A stretch of 46,094 nucleotides of DNA from NCBI RefSeq assembly GCF_017813245.1, contig NZ_JAGIQL010000041.1:1-46094 (forward strand). Direction: 5' to 3'. The notes beneath the pieces are model-generated. The model did not search any database, was not told the DNA's origin, and worked only from the letters and a program-made list of their open reading frames with translations. Shown here one piece after another: positions 34,445 to 42,676 of the stretch. Numbering within the stretch: the stretch's first letter is position 1; each line of letters opens with the position of its first letter. The translations under genes were made by a program, and so were the position numbers. The DNA is from Streptomyces montanisoli. Lineage in GTDB: Bacteria > Actinomycetota > Actinomycetes > Streptomycetales > Streptomycetaceae.

Positions 34445-34876
34445 TCAGCCGCTGCCGTGCACGGTCACACCGCCGATGACGGACGTGCCACGTGTGGCGC
34501 GCGGGCGGACGGTCCAGAGGGCGGCGACCTGGTCGACGAGCAGCAGCCCGCGCCCCGACTCCCCGTACGCCGCCGGGTGCGCGACGGCGGGCGTGGCGCT
34601 ACGGCCGGGCGTCCCGGTGCCGGGGTCGGAGACGGCGAGCCAGTAGTGCCCCTCGGCGGGCCACAGAACGAGCTCGACGAGATCGCCCTCGCCGGCCCGC
34701 GCCCCGTGCCGCACGGCGTTGGTGACCAGCTCGGACGTCAACAGGCCCAGCTCGTCACGCAGATGGGGCCGCAACGCGTACGGCAACGCCTCGGCCACCG
34801 CGTGCCGGGCACGCGGCACGGAGGACGGGTGGGCGGGGAACCGCCAGCAGGCGGGAATGCGGGGGATTTCGGGCAT
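34445..34876 (-). CDS. RsbW-like ATP-binding protein, module copy 1 (AbaA/WhiJ-cluster type)
   Basis: A 143-residue GHKL ATPase: N-box LLTSELVTNAVRHGAR, G1 VSDPGTGTPG, G2 GESGRGLLLVDQVA. The start ATG 34876 has GGAG six bases upstream (GGAGTTCGCCATG). The frame extends upstream to an ATG at 34888, but the near-identical copy 2 has ACG there, which supports 34876 in both. It is divergent from an XRE regulator with a DUF397-like partner, the arrangement of AbaA/WhiJ-like clusters in Streptomyces development. It differs from copy 2 at only five of 143 residues. Anti-sigma activity is inferred. Confidence 0.9.
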   Translation of the reverse strand: MPEIPRIPACWRFPAHPSSVPRARHAVAEALPYALRPHLRDELGLLTSELVTNAVRHGARAGEGDLVELVLWPAEGHYWLAVSDPGTGTPGRSATPAVAHPAAYGESGRGLLLVDQVAALWTVRPRATRGTSVIGGVTVHGSG

Positions 34877-35003
34877 GGCGAACTCCATTGCGGTGGCGTG
34901 CGGTTGAGGTCGCCGGTGGCATGCCGCCCTGGTCGCGGACACACCCGTCCCAAGACAGACGGGCACGCCCACGCGGTGCACTTCCGACGTCGCGGTGTGT
35001 AGC
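34445..35003. repeat. Direct repeat arm 1: ATPase gene plus its leader (pairs with 44201-44759)
   Basis: This 559-bp segment is nearly identical to 44201-44759 (constant offset 9756). It covers the whole ATPase gene and about 127 bases of its upstream region, up to the shared GTGTGTAGC at 34995-35003. Beyond it the two copies diverge abruptly. Confidence 0.9.
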
Positions 35004-35126
35004 GTTCTCGGCACTTACAGTAGAGCAGACACGTGGCAAATTAACCACGCCCTTCACGGGATTAGCCACTTACTGGTGAACTTGTTGCCCGCAGAGCCCG
35101 TTGTTGCCTGACACAGAGGGACCGAT

Positions 35127-35975
35127 ATGCCACCCAGAACCGTCCTCACGCAACGTCAGAAGCGCCTGGGCAGCGAACTCCGCAAGATGCGCACGACAGC
35201 AGGCCTGTCCGCCGAGTACGCAGCCGGTCTCCTCGGCGTTGACCGAGGCAAGATTTCCAACATGGAGTCGGGGGTTCGAGGGATCAGCGGCGAGCGACTC
35301 AAGACGCTTGCCTGCAACTGCGACGTCACCGACGAGAAGTACGTGGAGGCTTTGGCCGAGCTGGCCGAGCCCAGCGCGGGCTGGTGGGAGCGTTATCGGG
35401 GCAGTCTGCCCCAAGGGCTGCTCGACATCTCCGAACTGGAAGCCGACGCGGTACGACTGCGGGGTGCGAACACCGTCCACGTGCCGGGCCTGCTGCAGAC
35501 CTCCGAGCTGGCACTGGCGATCTTTCGGTGCGCCGTCCCCGCACTGCCCGAACACGAAGTCGCACTTCGACTGGCGCTGCGAACAGAACGCCAGCAGGTC
35601 ATCACCGGAGACGAGCGGATCCCCTACGTGGCCGTTGTCCACGAAGCCGCCCTGAGGATGCAGTTCGGGGGGCGCGATGTAGCGAGGACGCAGCTGCGGT
35701 ACCTGCTGCAGGCCTCCGAGCGTGACAACGTCACATTGCTCGCGCTTCCCTTCGCACGCGGCGCCTTCCCGGGCGCCGGGCAGACCGTCGTCTATGCCGA
35801 AGGGCGCGTGCCGCAGCTCGACACGGTGCAGGTGGACAGCTCCCACGGTCCTGCCTTCCTGCACGCCGAGGGCCAGCTGGCGAAATATCGCGCGCAACTT
35901 GACCTGTTGGAAGAACTGGCGCTGTCACCTGAAAGCTCTCGTGACTTCATCCGCAAGATTGAGCAGCAGTTGTGA
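35127..35975 (+). CDS. XRE-type regulator with DUF5753/Scr1-like domain, module copy 1
   Basis: A 282-residue regulator. The N-terminal helix-turn-helix is LGSELRKMRTTAGLSAEYAA to ISNMESG. The C-terminal DUF5753-like domain has PGLLQTSELALAIF, YVAVVHEAALRMQFGG, ERDNVTLLALPF and GAFPGAGQTVVYAEG. It belongs to the WhiJ/Scr1-like group found in dozens of paralogues in Streptomyces. GGGACCGAT precedes the ATG, a modest ribosome site. It is followed after 11 bases by a small DUF397-like gene that probably encodes its partner. Compared with copy 2 (44889-45740) only around half the residues match, although the flanking genes are nearly identical. Confidence 0.92.
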   Translation: MPPRTVLTQRQKRLGSELRKMRTTAGLSAEYAAGLLGVDRGKISNMESGVRGISGERLKTLACNCDVTDEKYVEALAELAEPSAGWWERYRGSLPQGLLDISELEADAVRLRGANTVHVPGLLQTSELALAIFRCAVPALPEHEVALRLALRTERQQVITGDERIPYVAVVHEAALRMQFGGRDVARTQLRYLLQASERDNVTLLALPFARGAFPGAGQTVVYAEGRVPQLDTVQVDSSHGPAFLHAEGQLAKYRAQLDLLEELALSPESSRDFIRKIEQQL

Positions 35976-35986
35976 GGAGACCTCCT

Positions 35987-36178
35987 ATGCCCGAGATCAC
36001 CTGGGAAGACCCCTTCTGCGCCGAAGGAAGCTCCTGCTTCCAATTCGGCACGGACGCCGACGGCAACGCGTACATAGCCGTCAACGGCCAGGAAGACCAC
36101 TACCTCACCGACACCACCGAAGCCCTCCGCACCCTCATCACCGACATCAAGGCAGGCAAGGCCGACCACCTGCTGTAG
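35987..36178 (+). CDS. DUF397-like small protein, module copy 1
   Basis: A 63-residue acidic protein (MPEITWEDPFCAEGSSCF, then GTDADGNAYIAVNGQ). The FCAEGxxC pair of cysteines and the short sheet-plus-helix pattern resemble DUF397/AbaA-ORFD proteins, which pair with XRE/DUF5753 regulators. The frame could start at GTG 35972, but copy 2 has only the ATG equivalent to 35987, and GAGGAG lies seven bases upstream in both. The last 43 residues are identical to copy 2, while six of the first 20 differ. It probably binds the upstream regulator; an antitoxin-like or modulating role is inferred. Confidence 0.8.
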   Translation: MPEITWEDPFCAEGSSCFQFGTDADGNAYIAVNGQEDHYLTDTTEALRTLITDIKAGKADHLL

Positions 36179-36206
36179 CCAACAGGCCAGTGCCGTCTCG
36201 CCGCCG
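35987..36206. repeat. Direct repeat arm 2: DUF397-like gene plus 28 bases (pairs with 45751-45970)
   Basis: The 220-bp segment matches 45751-45970 at nearly every base after the first ~70, including synonymous positions. It continues past the stop codon through CCGTCTCGCCGCCG (36193-36206). Confidence 0.85.
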
Positions 36207-36489
36207 ACGGCAGCGAGACAGCACGACTCGCGGGTCTCTGCCAGCGGTATTCGCCGGATATGACAAACCTGCATGATCACGCGGAGCGGCCGACGCTCTG
36301 CAGCAGATCCGCCCCGCCACCATCGCCAACGGCGCTTACCTGGCCAACACCCTTGCCGGCTGGAGGCAGCAACAGCCCCGCGACGATCCAACCTGCAATA
36401 AACCTCCGAACCGCACGAGTTCGGAGGGCCGAGGGCGACGCACAGCGCGCCCGGACCTCGGCATCGGGCCCTGCGCGTGACAACTACAG
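36179..36489. pseudogene. 311-bp gap with a possible gene remnant
   Basis: No intact gene is seen. After the shared repeat ends at 36206, rightward frame 36277-36393 encodes a protein-like stretch (ADALQQIRPATIANG, then YLANTLAGWRQQQPRDDP) without a start, immediately after an in-frame TGA (36274-36276). The composition is less GC-rich than the core. It may be the decayed end of a gene lost by rearrangement; the family is not recognised and chance is not excluded. Confidence 0.25.
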
Positions 36490-37032
36490 TCAGGGAAGCT
36501 GCGGAAGAACTATTTCCCAATCGCGCAGGCGGGCATGAGCCGTACCGCCGACTATCCGCGCAAGACGGACTGCGGGAGTCGCCAGGTTGCGCGCCGCACG
36601 CAGCCGCCGGATCTCGCTTATGTCCAGGTCGCGCCAGTGCGCAGCCAGATTCCCGGCTTCCCGGGCCGTGATGGGAACCTCCGTGAAGAACAACTCCACC
36701 AACCAAGTGGGGTCGAGAACGACGACGCCCTCCATCGGAGCAACGCGACTGATTAGCAGCGACGAAAGCTCCAGCAGCCTAGTCACCCTCTCTCTGCCGT
36801 CCATATCGCCTGAGGCCACGGCAGCGTCCAGCGCGTACACCAGAGCCGCCGAACGCCTTGTCCAGGGAACAGAACTCGGCACATCGCCCCCGGTAGAAAG
36901 TCGGAAGGTGAGGTCCTCGACCACAGTGCGCCATTGTTGCGGGCCGAGACTCGACGGCTCAGGGGCGCGACCCGCCAGCACCCGGCAAAGTGCTGCGGAA
37001 TCGAGAGACACCAACGTATTCATGTCATACAT
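36490..37032 (-). CDS. Candidate immunity protein downstream of the Hint-toxin gene
   Basis: A 180-residue protein (177 from the second ATG at 37023) whose ATG 37032 overlaps the toxin-like gene's stop (TGATG). It has no signal peptide and is predicted mainly helical (ALVYALDAAVASGDMDGRER, VTRLLELSSLLISRV). The C-terminal part (EIRRLRAARNLATPAVRLAR) is basic. Composition is clearly less GC-rich than the core genes. The family is not recognised. Polymorphic toxin operons place the immunity gene directly 3' of the toxin in just this way, so immunity is inferred from position only. Confidence 0.65.
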   Translation of the reverse strand: MYDMNTLVSLDSAALCRVLAGRAPEPSSLGPQQWRTVVEDLTFRLSTGGDVPSSVPWTRRSAALVYALDAAVASGDMDGRERVTRLLELSSLLISRVAPMEGVVVLDPTWLVELFFTEVPITAREAGNLAAHWRDLDISEIRRLRAARNLATPAVRLARIVGGTAHARLRDWEIVLPQLP

Positions 37033-40000
37033 CAGAAATGGATCCCTGCTGCGACAAATGCCGCTCTGCCGATTTCCAAGCTCTCTTCCGAGGGAAGGAA
37101 GTGTCCGCTGTGATTGTTGATCTCCAGTCCGAAGTATCCGCTTTCCGAGGATCCTGCTATGTCGGCTTCCCCGGCGGCTCGCACGGGAGCGCCACCAGTG
37201 AGAACGGAGTGAAACATCTCCTCTCCGTTGACGGACTTGGGGATGACGACCAGGCTGCCGTCTTCTCGCACAGCCCACTTCACCGTACCCGCGTCGATAG
37301 CGGCGTCGAAGCCGGGAGTGCCAGGGGCCGAGGGTGACACGTGGAGCTTCTCGGCCATGGCCAGCTCTCCCGCGAGCCTGTCAGGAAGGGTATTGGGGAA
37401 CAGTTCACATGCACTGTTGTGAACGAGCACCGGCGTGCTGCCAGCAAAAACATAGAAGGTATGCAGGTGGTCAACTGTGAGGTCGTAGACCACACGTGGT
37501 GCCACGCCCGAACGGTCCCGTACCTCGCTCACCGTGCTGATAGCACCATCCCGTCCTCTCAGGTGATCGCCTCTGGTGAGATCCGCTGCGAAAACCCAGC
37601 CGCTCCCCGGGCTGTAGATGCGGTGGCCTGCGGTGCTGATGAACTGTGAACCGTCAGTGAGCGTGACGGTCACCAGCCGTTCAGTGAGATGGTGGAAGGC
37701 AGCGGTCACAGGTTCAGATCGCTGTTCTCCCGTCAACGGATCAGTCGCCAGTACCCGGTCGCCCTCTTTGAGGGCAGCGATGGCCCGTTGCGAGCCATCT
37801 GCCATAAGAATCTGGGTGTCGGCAGGGAAGCTGTTCTTGAGACAGCTTTCGATCCCCTCCTCGGCCACGCGCACGCGTCGGTCGATGCCCGCCATCACAT
37901 CGGCGTCGAGCCCGAGTGTCTTCAGCGCCTTGTACGCGTCGGTGATGCCGACTCCTGTGCGCAGTGCCGCGTCCAGGGCGCGTATCAGGTCGGCGGCCTT
38001 GGCGATGGTTGTGTCGGGGATGAACCAGGACGCCGCCCAGGCGCAGTTGCTGATGCTGCCCTTGGAGCACTTGACGAAGTCCTCGGTCAGGCCGTCCCAG
38101 AGGCCCTTGAGGAAGGCCTTGTCGACGATCATGGAGATGTCCCAGTTGCTGAAGTGCTTGGTGACATCGGCGTGCTGATCACTGGTCTGGCTGCCGAGGT
38201 ATTCGACGGCCTTTGCGGGGCAGGAGGCTCCGGTCACGGTGGAGCCCGTGGCTGACGTGCACAGGTAGAAGTCCACGGTGAGTGTGAAGTTCAGGCGGAA
38301 CGTGACGTCGCATCCGCTGTTGCCCATGCCGAGCACGCAGTCGTTGAGCGGTTTCGGGTCTCCGATCGGCGTGATCTTCTGTTTGGTGAACATCTGGCCG
38401 ATGCCGGTGGCGCCGCCCTTGTTCAGGGTGTCGTTCGCCGCCGCCTGTTCGGCGCGCGTCGCGGCGTCCTGTGCTTCCTGTGCGGCTTCCTGCGCGTTCG
38501 CCGCCGCTGCTTCGGCGGTCGTGGCGTCGGCTTCGGCCTGGTCGGCGACTCCCCGTGCGGTGGAGGCGTCGGTCTCCGCCGCCGTCGCGGCGTCGCGTGC
38601 CGAGGACGCGTCGGTCTCCGCCGCGGTCGCGGAGGCGTCCGCCTGGTCCGCGTAGCCCGCTGCGGTGGTCGCGGCGCCCTGTGCGGCGTTCGCGTCCGCT
38701 ACAGCGGCCGTGTTGTAGGCGACGGTCTGCGTCTCGGCCTTCTTCGCCGCGTCGGCCGCGGTTTCCGCCTGTTTCGCGGAGGCCTGGGCGTCTTGCGATG
38801 ACTGCACCGCTTGCGATGCCCAGTCCGCTGCTGACGCCGCGGCGGTGGCGGCCGCCTTCGCGTCGGCGCTCGCCTTCTCCGCCAGCGCCTTCGCCTCGGC
38901 CGCGGCCTGCTTGGCCTGCGCGGACTTGGCCTGTGCTACGGCCTGCTGCTTCTGTGCCTGCGTCTTCGCAGCCTGCCCCGTCAGTACGGCGAGGCCCGCA
39001 GAGGCGTCCGTCTGCGCGTATGGCGCGCCCAACTCGATCGCGTCGTTGGCCGGCTTGACGACCTGGGCAGCCGAGTCGCGGGCGGCGGTGGCCGCCTGCG
39101 CGGTGGCGTACGCGTAGCCCGCGGTGCGCACCGCGTCCGCCCCCGCCGCGATGGCCTCCTTCTGCGAGGCGGTCGCGTCGACCTTCGCCTCGGCCGCCTT
39201 GGCCTGCGCCTCGCTCGCGAGAGCCTTGGCGTTGGCGGCGTTCCACTTCGCCGTCTCGGACGCGTCGATGGCCTCCGCCGCCGCGGCGTGCGCCTTGGTG
39301 ACAGCGACCTCGGTGACCGCTACATCGGCCTTGGCGGCGTCGGCGGCGGACTGGGCGCGCTTGGCCGCGCCCTGGGCCCTCGTGGCCGCGGCGCGCGCGT
39401 TCGTCGCCGCCGTGGTCGCCTCGTTGGCGGCGGAGCGCGCGCTGGTCGCCGCGGTGGTCGCGGCGTCCGCGTCGGCCCGTGCCTGGGTGGCCGCAGCTCG
39501 GGATGCGGAGGCTGCGGAGGTGCCTTCATCGGCGTCGGCCTTGGCCTCGGCCGCGCTCGCTCTGGCCAGGGCCACATCGCGGTCGCTCTCGGCGTCGATC
39601 GCCTTGTCCCGCGCCGCGACGGCCTTGCTCTCCGCCGCGACCGCGTCGTCCTTCCTCGCCGCGGCCGTGGCGCCGGCGCCCTGCGCGGCGGCGAGCTTGT
39701 CCGCCGCGACCTGGCGCTGCGACTGGGCACGTGACTCGGCGTCCGCCGCCTTCGCCCGCTCAGAGTCCGCCAGTTCCTTCTGCGCCTTGGCGGTGTCCCG
39801 CTCGCTCTCCGCCGTCTGCCGCTTTGCCTTGGCGTCCGCCGCGGCGTTCTTCGCGGTCGCTTCCGCGTCCTCTGCCTTGGCCTGTGCGTTCTTCGCCGTG
39901 GTCGCGTTCGCGGCGGCCTGCTTCGCCTGCGCGGCCGCACCCTGCGCCGCGGCCTCGGCCTGTGCCTGCGCCTCCTCGGCCGCCTCGCGCCTGAACTCCG

Positions 40001-41438
40001 CCTTCGTGGCGTGCGCCTGCGTCTGTGCCAGCGAATTGAGGGCCTTGCTGTCGGACGCGGACGCCCGCGTCGCCTGGACGGCGGTGTCCGTGGCCTGCGA
40101 GGCGGCCTGCGCGGCGGCGGCCGACGCCTTGGTGACCTGGGCGGCCTGCTGTCCGTAGAGCAGGCCACGGCCACGCGGCAAGCCGGCTTGGTCGGCGATG
40201 GCGTAGGCCGCGTTCTGCGCGGCGGTGACCTTGTCGGCCTGCTTCTGCGCGTCCAGAGCCGCACGCGACGCCACGAACATGCGGCCGGACGCACGCGCCC
40301 TCGCCTGCGCGATCCAGGTGTTGACCTGGTCCTTGTCGGCCTTGGTCGGGTGATCGAAGTCGTCGGCAGGCAGCTTGAGGAAGTAGGCCTGCCAGTCGGT
40401 CAGCCGAGAGGTGATCAGCGACTGCCCCAGCGACTCCGTCATCGCCTGCGCGGCGACCTGGAGGTCCGCCGACGCCTGCTGCTCAGCCGCGAGGATCGCA
40501 TCGCGCTGATCGCGCTGGCCCTTGATCTCGGCCTGCCACTCCTGCGCCGCCACCGTCAATTCGTCCGTCAGGACGTGGTGCGGATCCTGCGGGTTGGTCG
40601 TAGTGCACGAGGCGAACCTGGCCTTTAGGTTCTCCACGTCCACCCGGAACCCCATCGACCCGGGCTCGGGCGCGGTGGTCGGAAACCCGCCGTTCTCCAG
40701 GAAGATCCGCGCGTCGTCCGCGTACATGGGATGCATGAACTGCATGTCCCACGTCCACGCGGACCAGTCGTCGTAGTCCTCGTATTTGTCCTCCGAGTAA
40801 CGTGTCGTGGCGATCTTCGTCACCGCATCGACGACCTCCTTACCCGCCAGGGGAGACTGGTCGTCATAGAACGCGTCCTCGTCCTGCCAGAACCGGTCAT
40901 TGACCCACTGCCGGACTCCGACCTGGTAAAACAAGTCGGGCGCCTCCTGGAAACTCGCATCGGTGTAGCCAGGAGGTATGTGCCTGCCGCCGACACTCAG
41001 GGACTTCTGCCAGGCGGCCACGCGGCCACTCAGCTCGTCGCCCTTCGCCGAGGACCATGCCCGGTCCTTCTCGAACGCGACATCCAGCGGCGTCCCGTCC
41101 CAGTAGTCGGGCGCGGCCGCCGCCAGCAGTTGGTCGTCAGTGCCGTCCAGGCCCGCGCGGGCGACCTTCTTCATCGCCGGGCCGCCTTTGCGCAGGACCG
41201 CGCCGAGCAGGCACTGCGCATCGCGGATCTTCTGCGCCGCGTCCAGGTCGAAGGGCGCATCCGCGCCGCCGTCCGCGGTGGGCGCGTCGGCGACAGTGGA
41301 CAAGCGCGGTGTGAGCGGGGCGAGCCCGCTACCGGACACCGTGGTGGTGATCGTGGCGAGCAGGGCCGTGCCGCCGAGCAGCAGGGAGGGCCATCTGCTC
41401 AGGGCGCGACGGCGCCCGGACAGTGCGCGGATACGCAT
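37032..41438 (-). CDS. Large exported Ala-rich coiled-coil protein with C-terminal Hint domain and toxin-like tip
   Basis: A 1468-residue protein. ATG 41438 is the only sensible start after the previous gene and opens a signal peptide (MRIRALSGRRRALSRWPSLL, hydrophobic to about 34). Residues ~40-390 are a Trp/Tyr/Asp-rich globular region. Residues ~390-1013 are a long Ala/Lys/Glu/Gln coiled coil with many heptad-like repeats. A pre-Hint region (~1014-1198) follows. The Hint domain starts at Cys1199 (CLKNSFPADTQILMADGSQR) and ends with HTFYVFAGSTPVLVHNS (Asn1341), the classical Cys...His-Asn-Ser autoprocessing pattern. The last ~125 residues form a separate tip with FHSVLTGGAPVRAAGEA and EINNHSGHFLPSEESLE. 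This is the layout of polymorphic toxins in which Hint cleavage releases the tip. The tip family is not recognised with certainty. Confidence 0.85.
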   Translation of the reverse strand: MRIRALSGRRRALSRWPSLLLGGTALLATITTTVSGSGLAPLTPRLSTVADAPTADGGADAPFDLDAAQKIRDAQCLLGAVLRKGGPAMKKVARAGLDGTDDQLLAAAAPDYWDGTPLDVAFEKDRAWSSAKGDELSGRVAAWQKSLSVGGRHIPPGYTDASFQEAPDLFYQVGVRQWVNDRFWQDEDAFYDDQSPLAGKEVVDAVTKIATTRYSEDKYEDYDDWSAWTWDMQFMHPMYADDARIFLENGGFPTTAPEPGSMGFRVDVENLKARFASCTTTNPQDPHHVLTDELTVAAQEWQAEIKGQRDQRDAILAAEQQASADLQVAAQAMTESLGQSLITSRLTDWQAYFLKLPADDFDHPTKADKDQVNTWIAQARARASGRMFVASRAALDAQKQADKVTAAQNAAYAIADQAGLPRGRGLLYGQQAAQVTKASAAAAQAASQATDTAVQATRASASDSKALNSLAQTQAHATKAEFRREAAEEAQAQAEAAAQGAAAQAKQAAANATTAKNAQAKAEDAEATAKNAAADAKAKRQTAESERDTAKAQKELADSERAKAADAESRAQSQRQVAADKLAAAQGAGATAAARKDDAVAAESKAVAARDKAIDAESDRDVALARASAAEAKADADEGTSAASASRAAATQARADADAATTAATSARSAANEATTAATNARAAATRAQGAAKRAQSAADAAKADVAVTEVAVTKAHAAAAEAIDASETAKWNAANAKALASEAQAKAAEAKVDATASQKEAIAAGADAVRTAGYAYATAQAATAARDSAAQVVKPANDAIELGAPYAQTDASAGLAVLTGQAAKTQAQKQQAVAQAKSAQAKQAAAEAKALAEKASADAKAAATAAASAADWASQAVQSSQDAQASAKQAETAADAAKKAETQTVAYNTAAVADANAAQGAATTAAGYADQADASATAAETDASSARDAATAAETDASTARGVADQAEADATTAEAAAANAQEAAQEAQDAATRAEQAAANDTLNKGGATGIGQMFTKQKITPIGDPKPLNDCVLGMGNSGCDVTFRLNFTLTVDFYLCTSATGSTVTGASCPAKAVEYLGSQTSDQHADVTKHFSNWDISMIVDKAFLKGLWDGLTEDFVKCSKGSISNCAWAASWFIPDTTIAKAADLIRALDAALRTGVGITDAYKALKTLGLDADVMAGIDRRVRVAEEGIESCLKNSFPADTQILMADGSQRAIAALKEGDRVLATDPLTGEQRSEPVTAAFHHLTERLVTVTLTDGSQFISTAGHRIYSPGSGWVFAADLTRGDHLRGRDGAISTVSEVRDRSGVAPRVVYDLTVDHLHTFYVFAGSTPVLVHNSACELFPNTLPDRLAGELAMAEKLHVSPSAPGTPGFDAAIDAGTVKWAVREDGSLVVIPKSVNGEEMFHSVLTGGAPVRAAGEADIAGSSESGYFGLEINNHSGHFLPSEESLEIGRAAFVAAGIHF

Positions 41439-41482
41439 GAGTGGTGTGAGCCGATCTGTGACGGAGCGAGCGCCCCAGGGGT

Positions 41483-42406
41483 TCAGAACAGGACGTTGAA
41501 CGCGGACCAGCCGCTGTTGCCGATCTTCACGCGGGCCGCGAACGGCGCCGATGCCTTCCCGGTGCCGGGGAACAGCCACAGGGCACCCGCCGAGTCGACC
41601 GCGATCAGGTCCGGCTTTCCGTCACCGTCCTGATCCCCCGTCGACACCAGCCGCTTGTAAGCCCCCCAGTCCGTGCCGACCGTGATACGGGAGTGAAAGG
41701 CGCTGCCCGAAGCGGCGTTGCCGGAGCCGGGATAGATGTAGAGCGTCCCGGACGTGGACCGGGCGATCAGGTCGTTGTGCCCGTCGCCTGTGTAGTCCCC
41801 ACGCCCGGTCAGTGCGTTCATCCCGTTCCAGCCGGAGTTGCCGATACGGACCCTTGTCGCCAACGTGCCGCTCGCGCTGCCCTGGTAGAACCACAGGGAG
41901 CCGTCCGTGTGCCGGCCCACCAGGTCGTCGTACGAGCTGCCGCCCAGGTCGCCCGGCGACATCAGCAGGTTGTAGATGTTCCAGCCGCCGCCGATGACCT
42001 TCGTGTCGTTTCCGCGCTCCGCCGTGTAGTAGAGGGTGGAACCCATGCGGAAGTACAGGTCCGCCGCACCGGGGGCCGACTGGGCCGCCTGCACGAACTG
42101 GTCCGCCTCCCCGTACCCACCACCCAGCTTGACCGCCCGCTCCCACCCCGCGCCGGACTTCGGCTCGTAGTCGTAGAGGATCCCGTCCGACTTCCGGCCG
42201 AACAACGAAAGCCGTTTCGTGGCGGCTGGGGCAGCGGAATCCACATGCGCCCGCGTCTGACTCCCGGACGCCGCCGTGCTGAGCTTCGGCAGCGCATATG
42301 CCCCGCCGGTGACCAGCAGGATCGCGGCCGCAAGGCCTGCCGCCCACCCCATCGCGCGCAAACGCGCCGGGGCGCCTCGCCAACGACGCCTGAACCGCTC
42401 GACCAT
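41483..42406 (-). CDS. Membrane-anchored FG-GAP/VCBS-repeat protein
   Basis: A 307-residue protein with a basic N-terminus and one membrane helix (about 19-36), then repeated beta-propeller blades. The blades read GSSYDDLVGRHTDGSLWFYQ, GDGHNDLIARSTSGTLYIYP and GDGKPDLIAVDSAGALWLFP, with Asp/Asn-rich calcium-type loops (GDQDGDGKPD). ATG 42406 is chosen over GTG 42427 because GGTGGGGA lies eight bases upstream. Its stop is 44 bases before the start of the large Hint protein, so the two are probably cotranscribed. It may serve as a surface receptor, chaperone or secretion partner for the Hint protein; that is inference from position. Confidence 0.8.
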   Translation of the reverse strand: MVERFRRRWRGAPARLRAMGWAAGLAAAILLVTGGAYALPKLSTAASGSQTRAHVDSAAPAATKRLSLFGRKSDGILYDYEPKSGAGWERAVKLGGGYGEADQFVQAAQSAPGAADLYFRMGSTLYYTAERGNDTKVIGGGWNIYNLLMSPGDLGGSSYDDLVGRHTDGSLWFYQGSASGTLATRVRIGNSGWNGMNALTGRGDYTGDGHNDLIARSTSGTLYIYPGSGNAASGSAFHSRITVGTDWGAYKRLVSTGDQDGDGKPDLIAVDSAGALWLFPGTGKASAPFAARVKIGNSGWSAFNVLF

Positions 42407-42526
42407 GAAAAGGATCCCCACCCACACCCCATGCAGGGCAGGTCACAGCGCCAATGGCCCCGTGGCCCAAGCCCGCCACCGGGTCGGCGACCACGGCTGG
42501 ATCACGCTACGACGCGGTCATGCCAA

Positions 42527-42544
42527 CTGTGAAGATCTGTGAAG
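42527..42544. promoter_or_regulatory. Tandem CTGTGAAG repeats between divergent genes
   Basis: CTGTGAAG occurs twice (42527-42534 and 42537-42544), exactly 10 bases apart, one helical turn, in the 270-bp space between the leftward FG-GAP/toxin operon and the rightward Uma2 gene. Tandem words one turn apart are typical of OmpR/PhoB-family binding sites (leftward CTTCACAG resembles half of a PHO-type box). No regulator can be assigned. Confidence 0.4.
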
Positions 42545-42676
42545 TACCTGTGCCCTTTCTGTCATAAAGATGGCTTGAAACAGGAGTCTCGGATCTTCCG
42601 CAGGCGAACACGGCGCCCCAGGCAGGACCGGCTGCGCCGCGCTTCGCATGCCGCAGGAAATCGCTAGGGTTGTCCC

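Noticed and set aside
34877..35002. Shared open frames in both leader copies between ATPase and regulator genes
   Set aside because: The frames run on from the antisense of the ATPase gene or extend its N-terminus. The conserved GGAG-ATG pairs at 34876 and 44632 define the starts, so the shared sequence is leader, not coding.
39124..40158. Rightward Ala-rich open frame inside the coiled-coil gene
   Set aside because: It is the antisense shadow of the Ala/Lys/Glu-rich repeats; GCC and GCG codons read as Ala or Arg in several frames. The leftward frame has a signal peptide, a Hint domain and operon spacing.
42557..42570. CTGTCATAAAGA resembling half of an enterobacterial PHO box
   Set aside because: Only one half is present and Streptomyces PhoP boxes have a different consensus.
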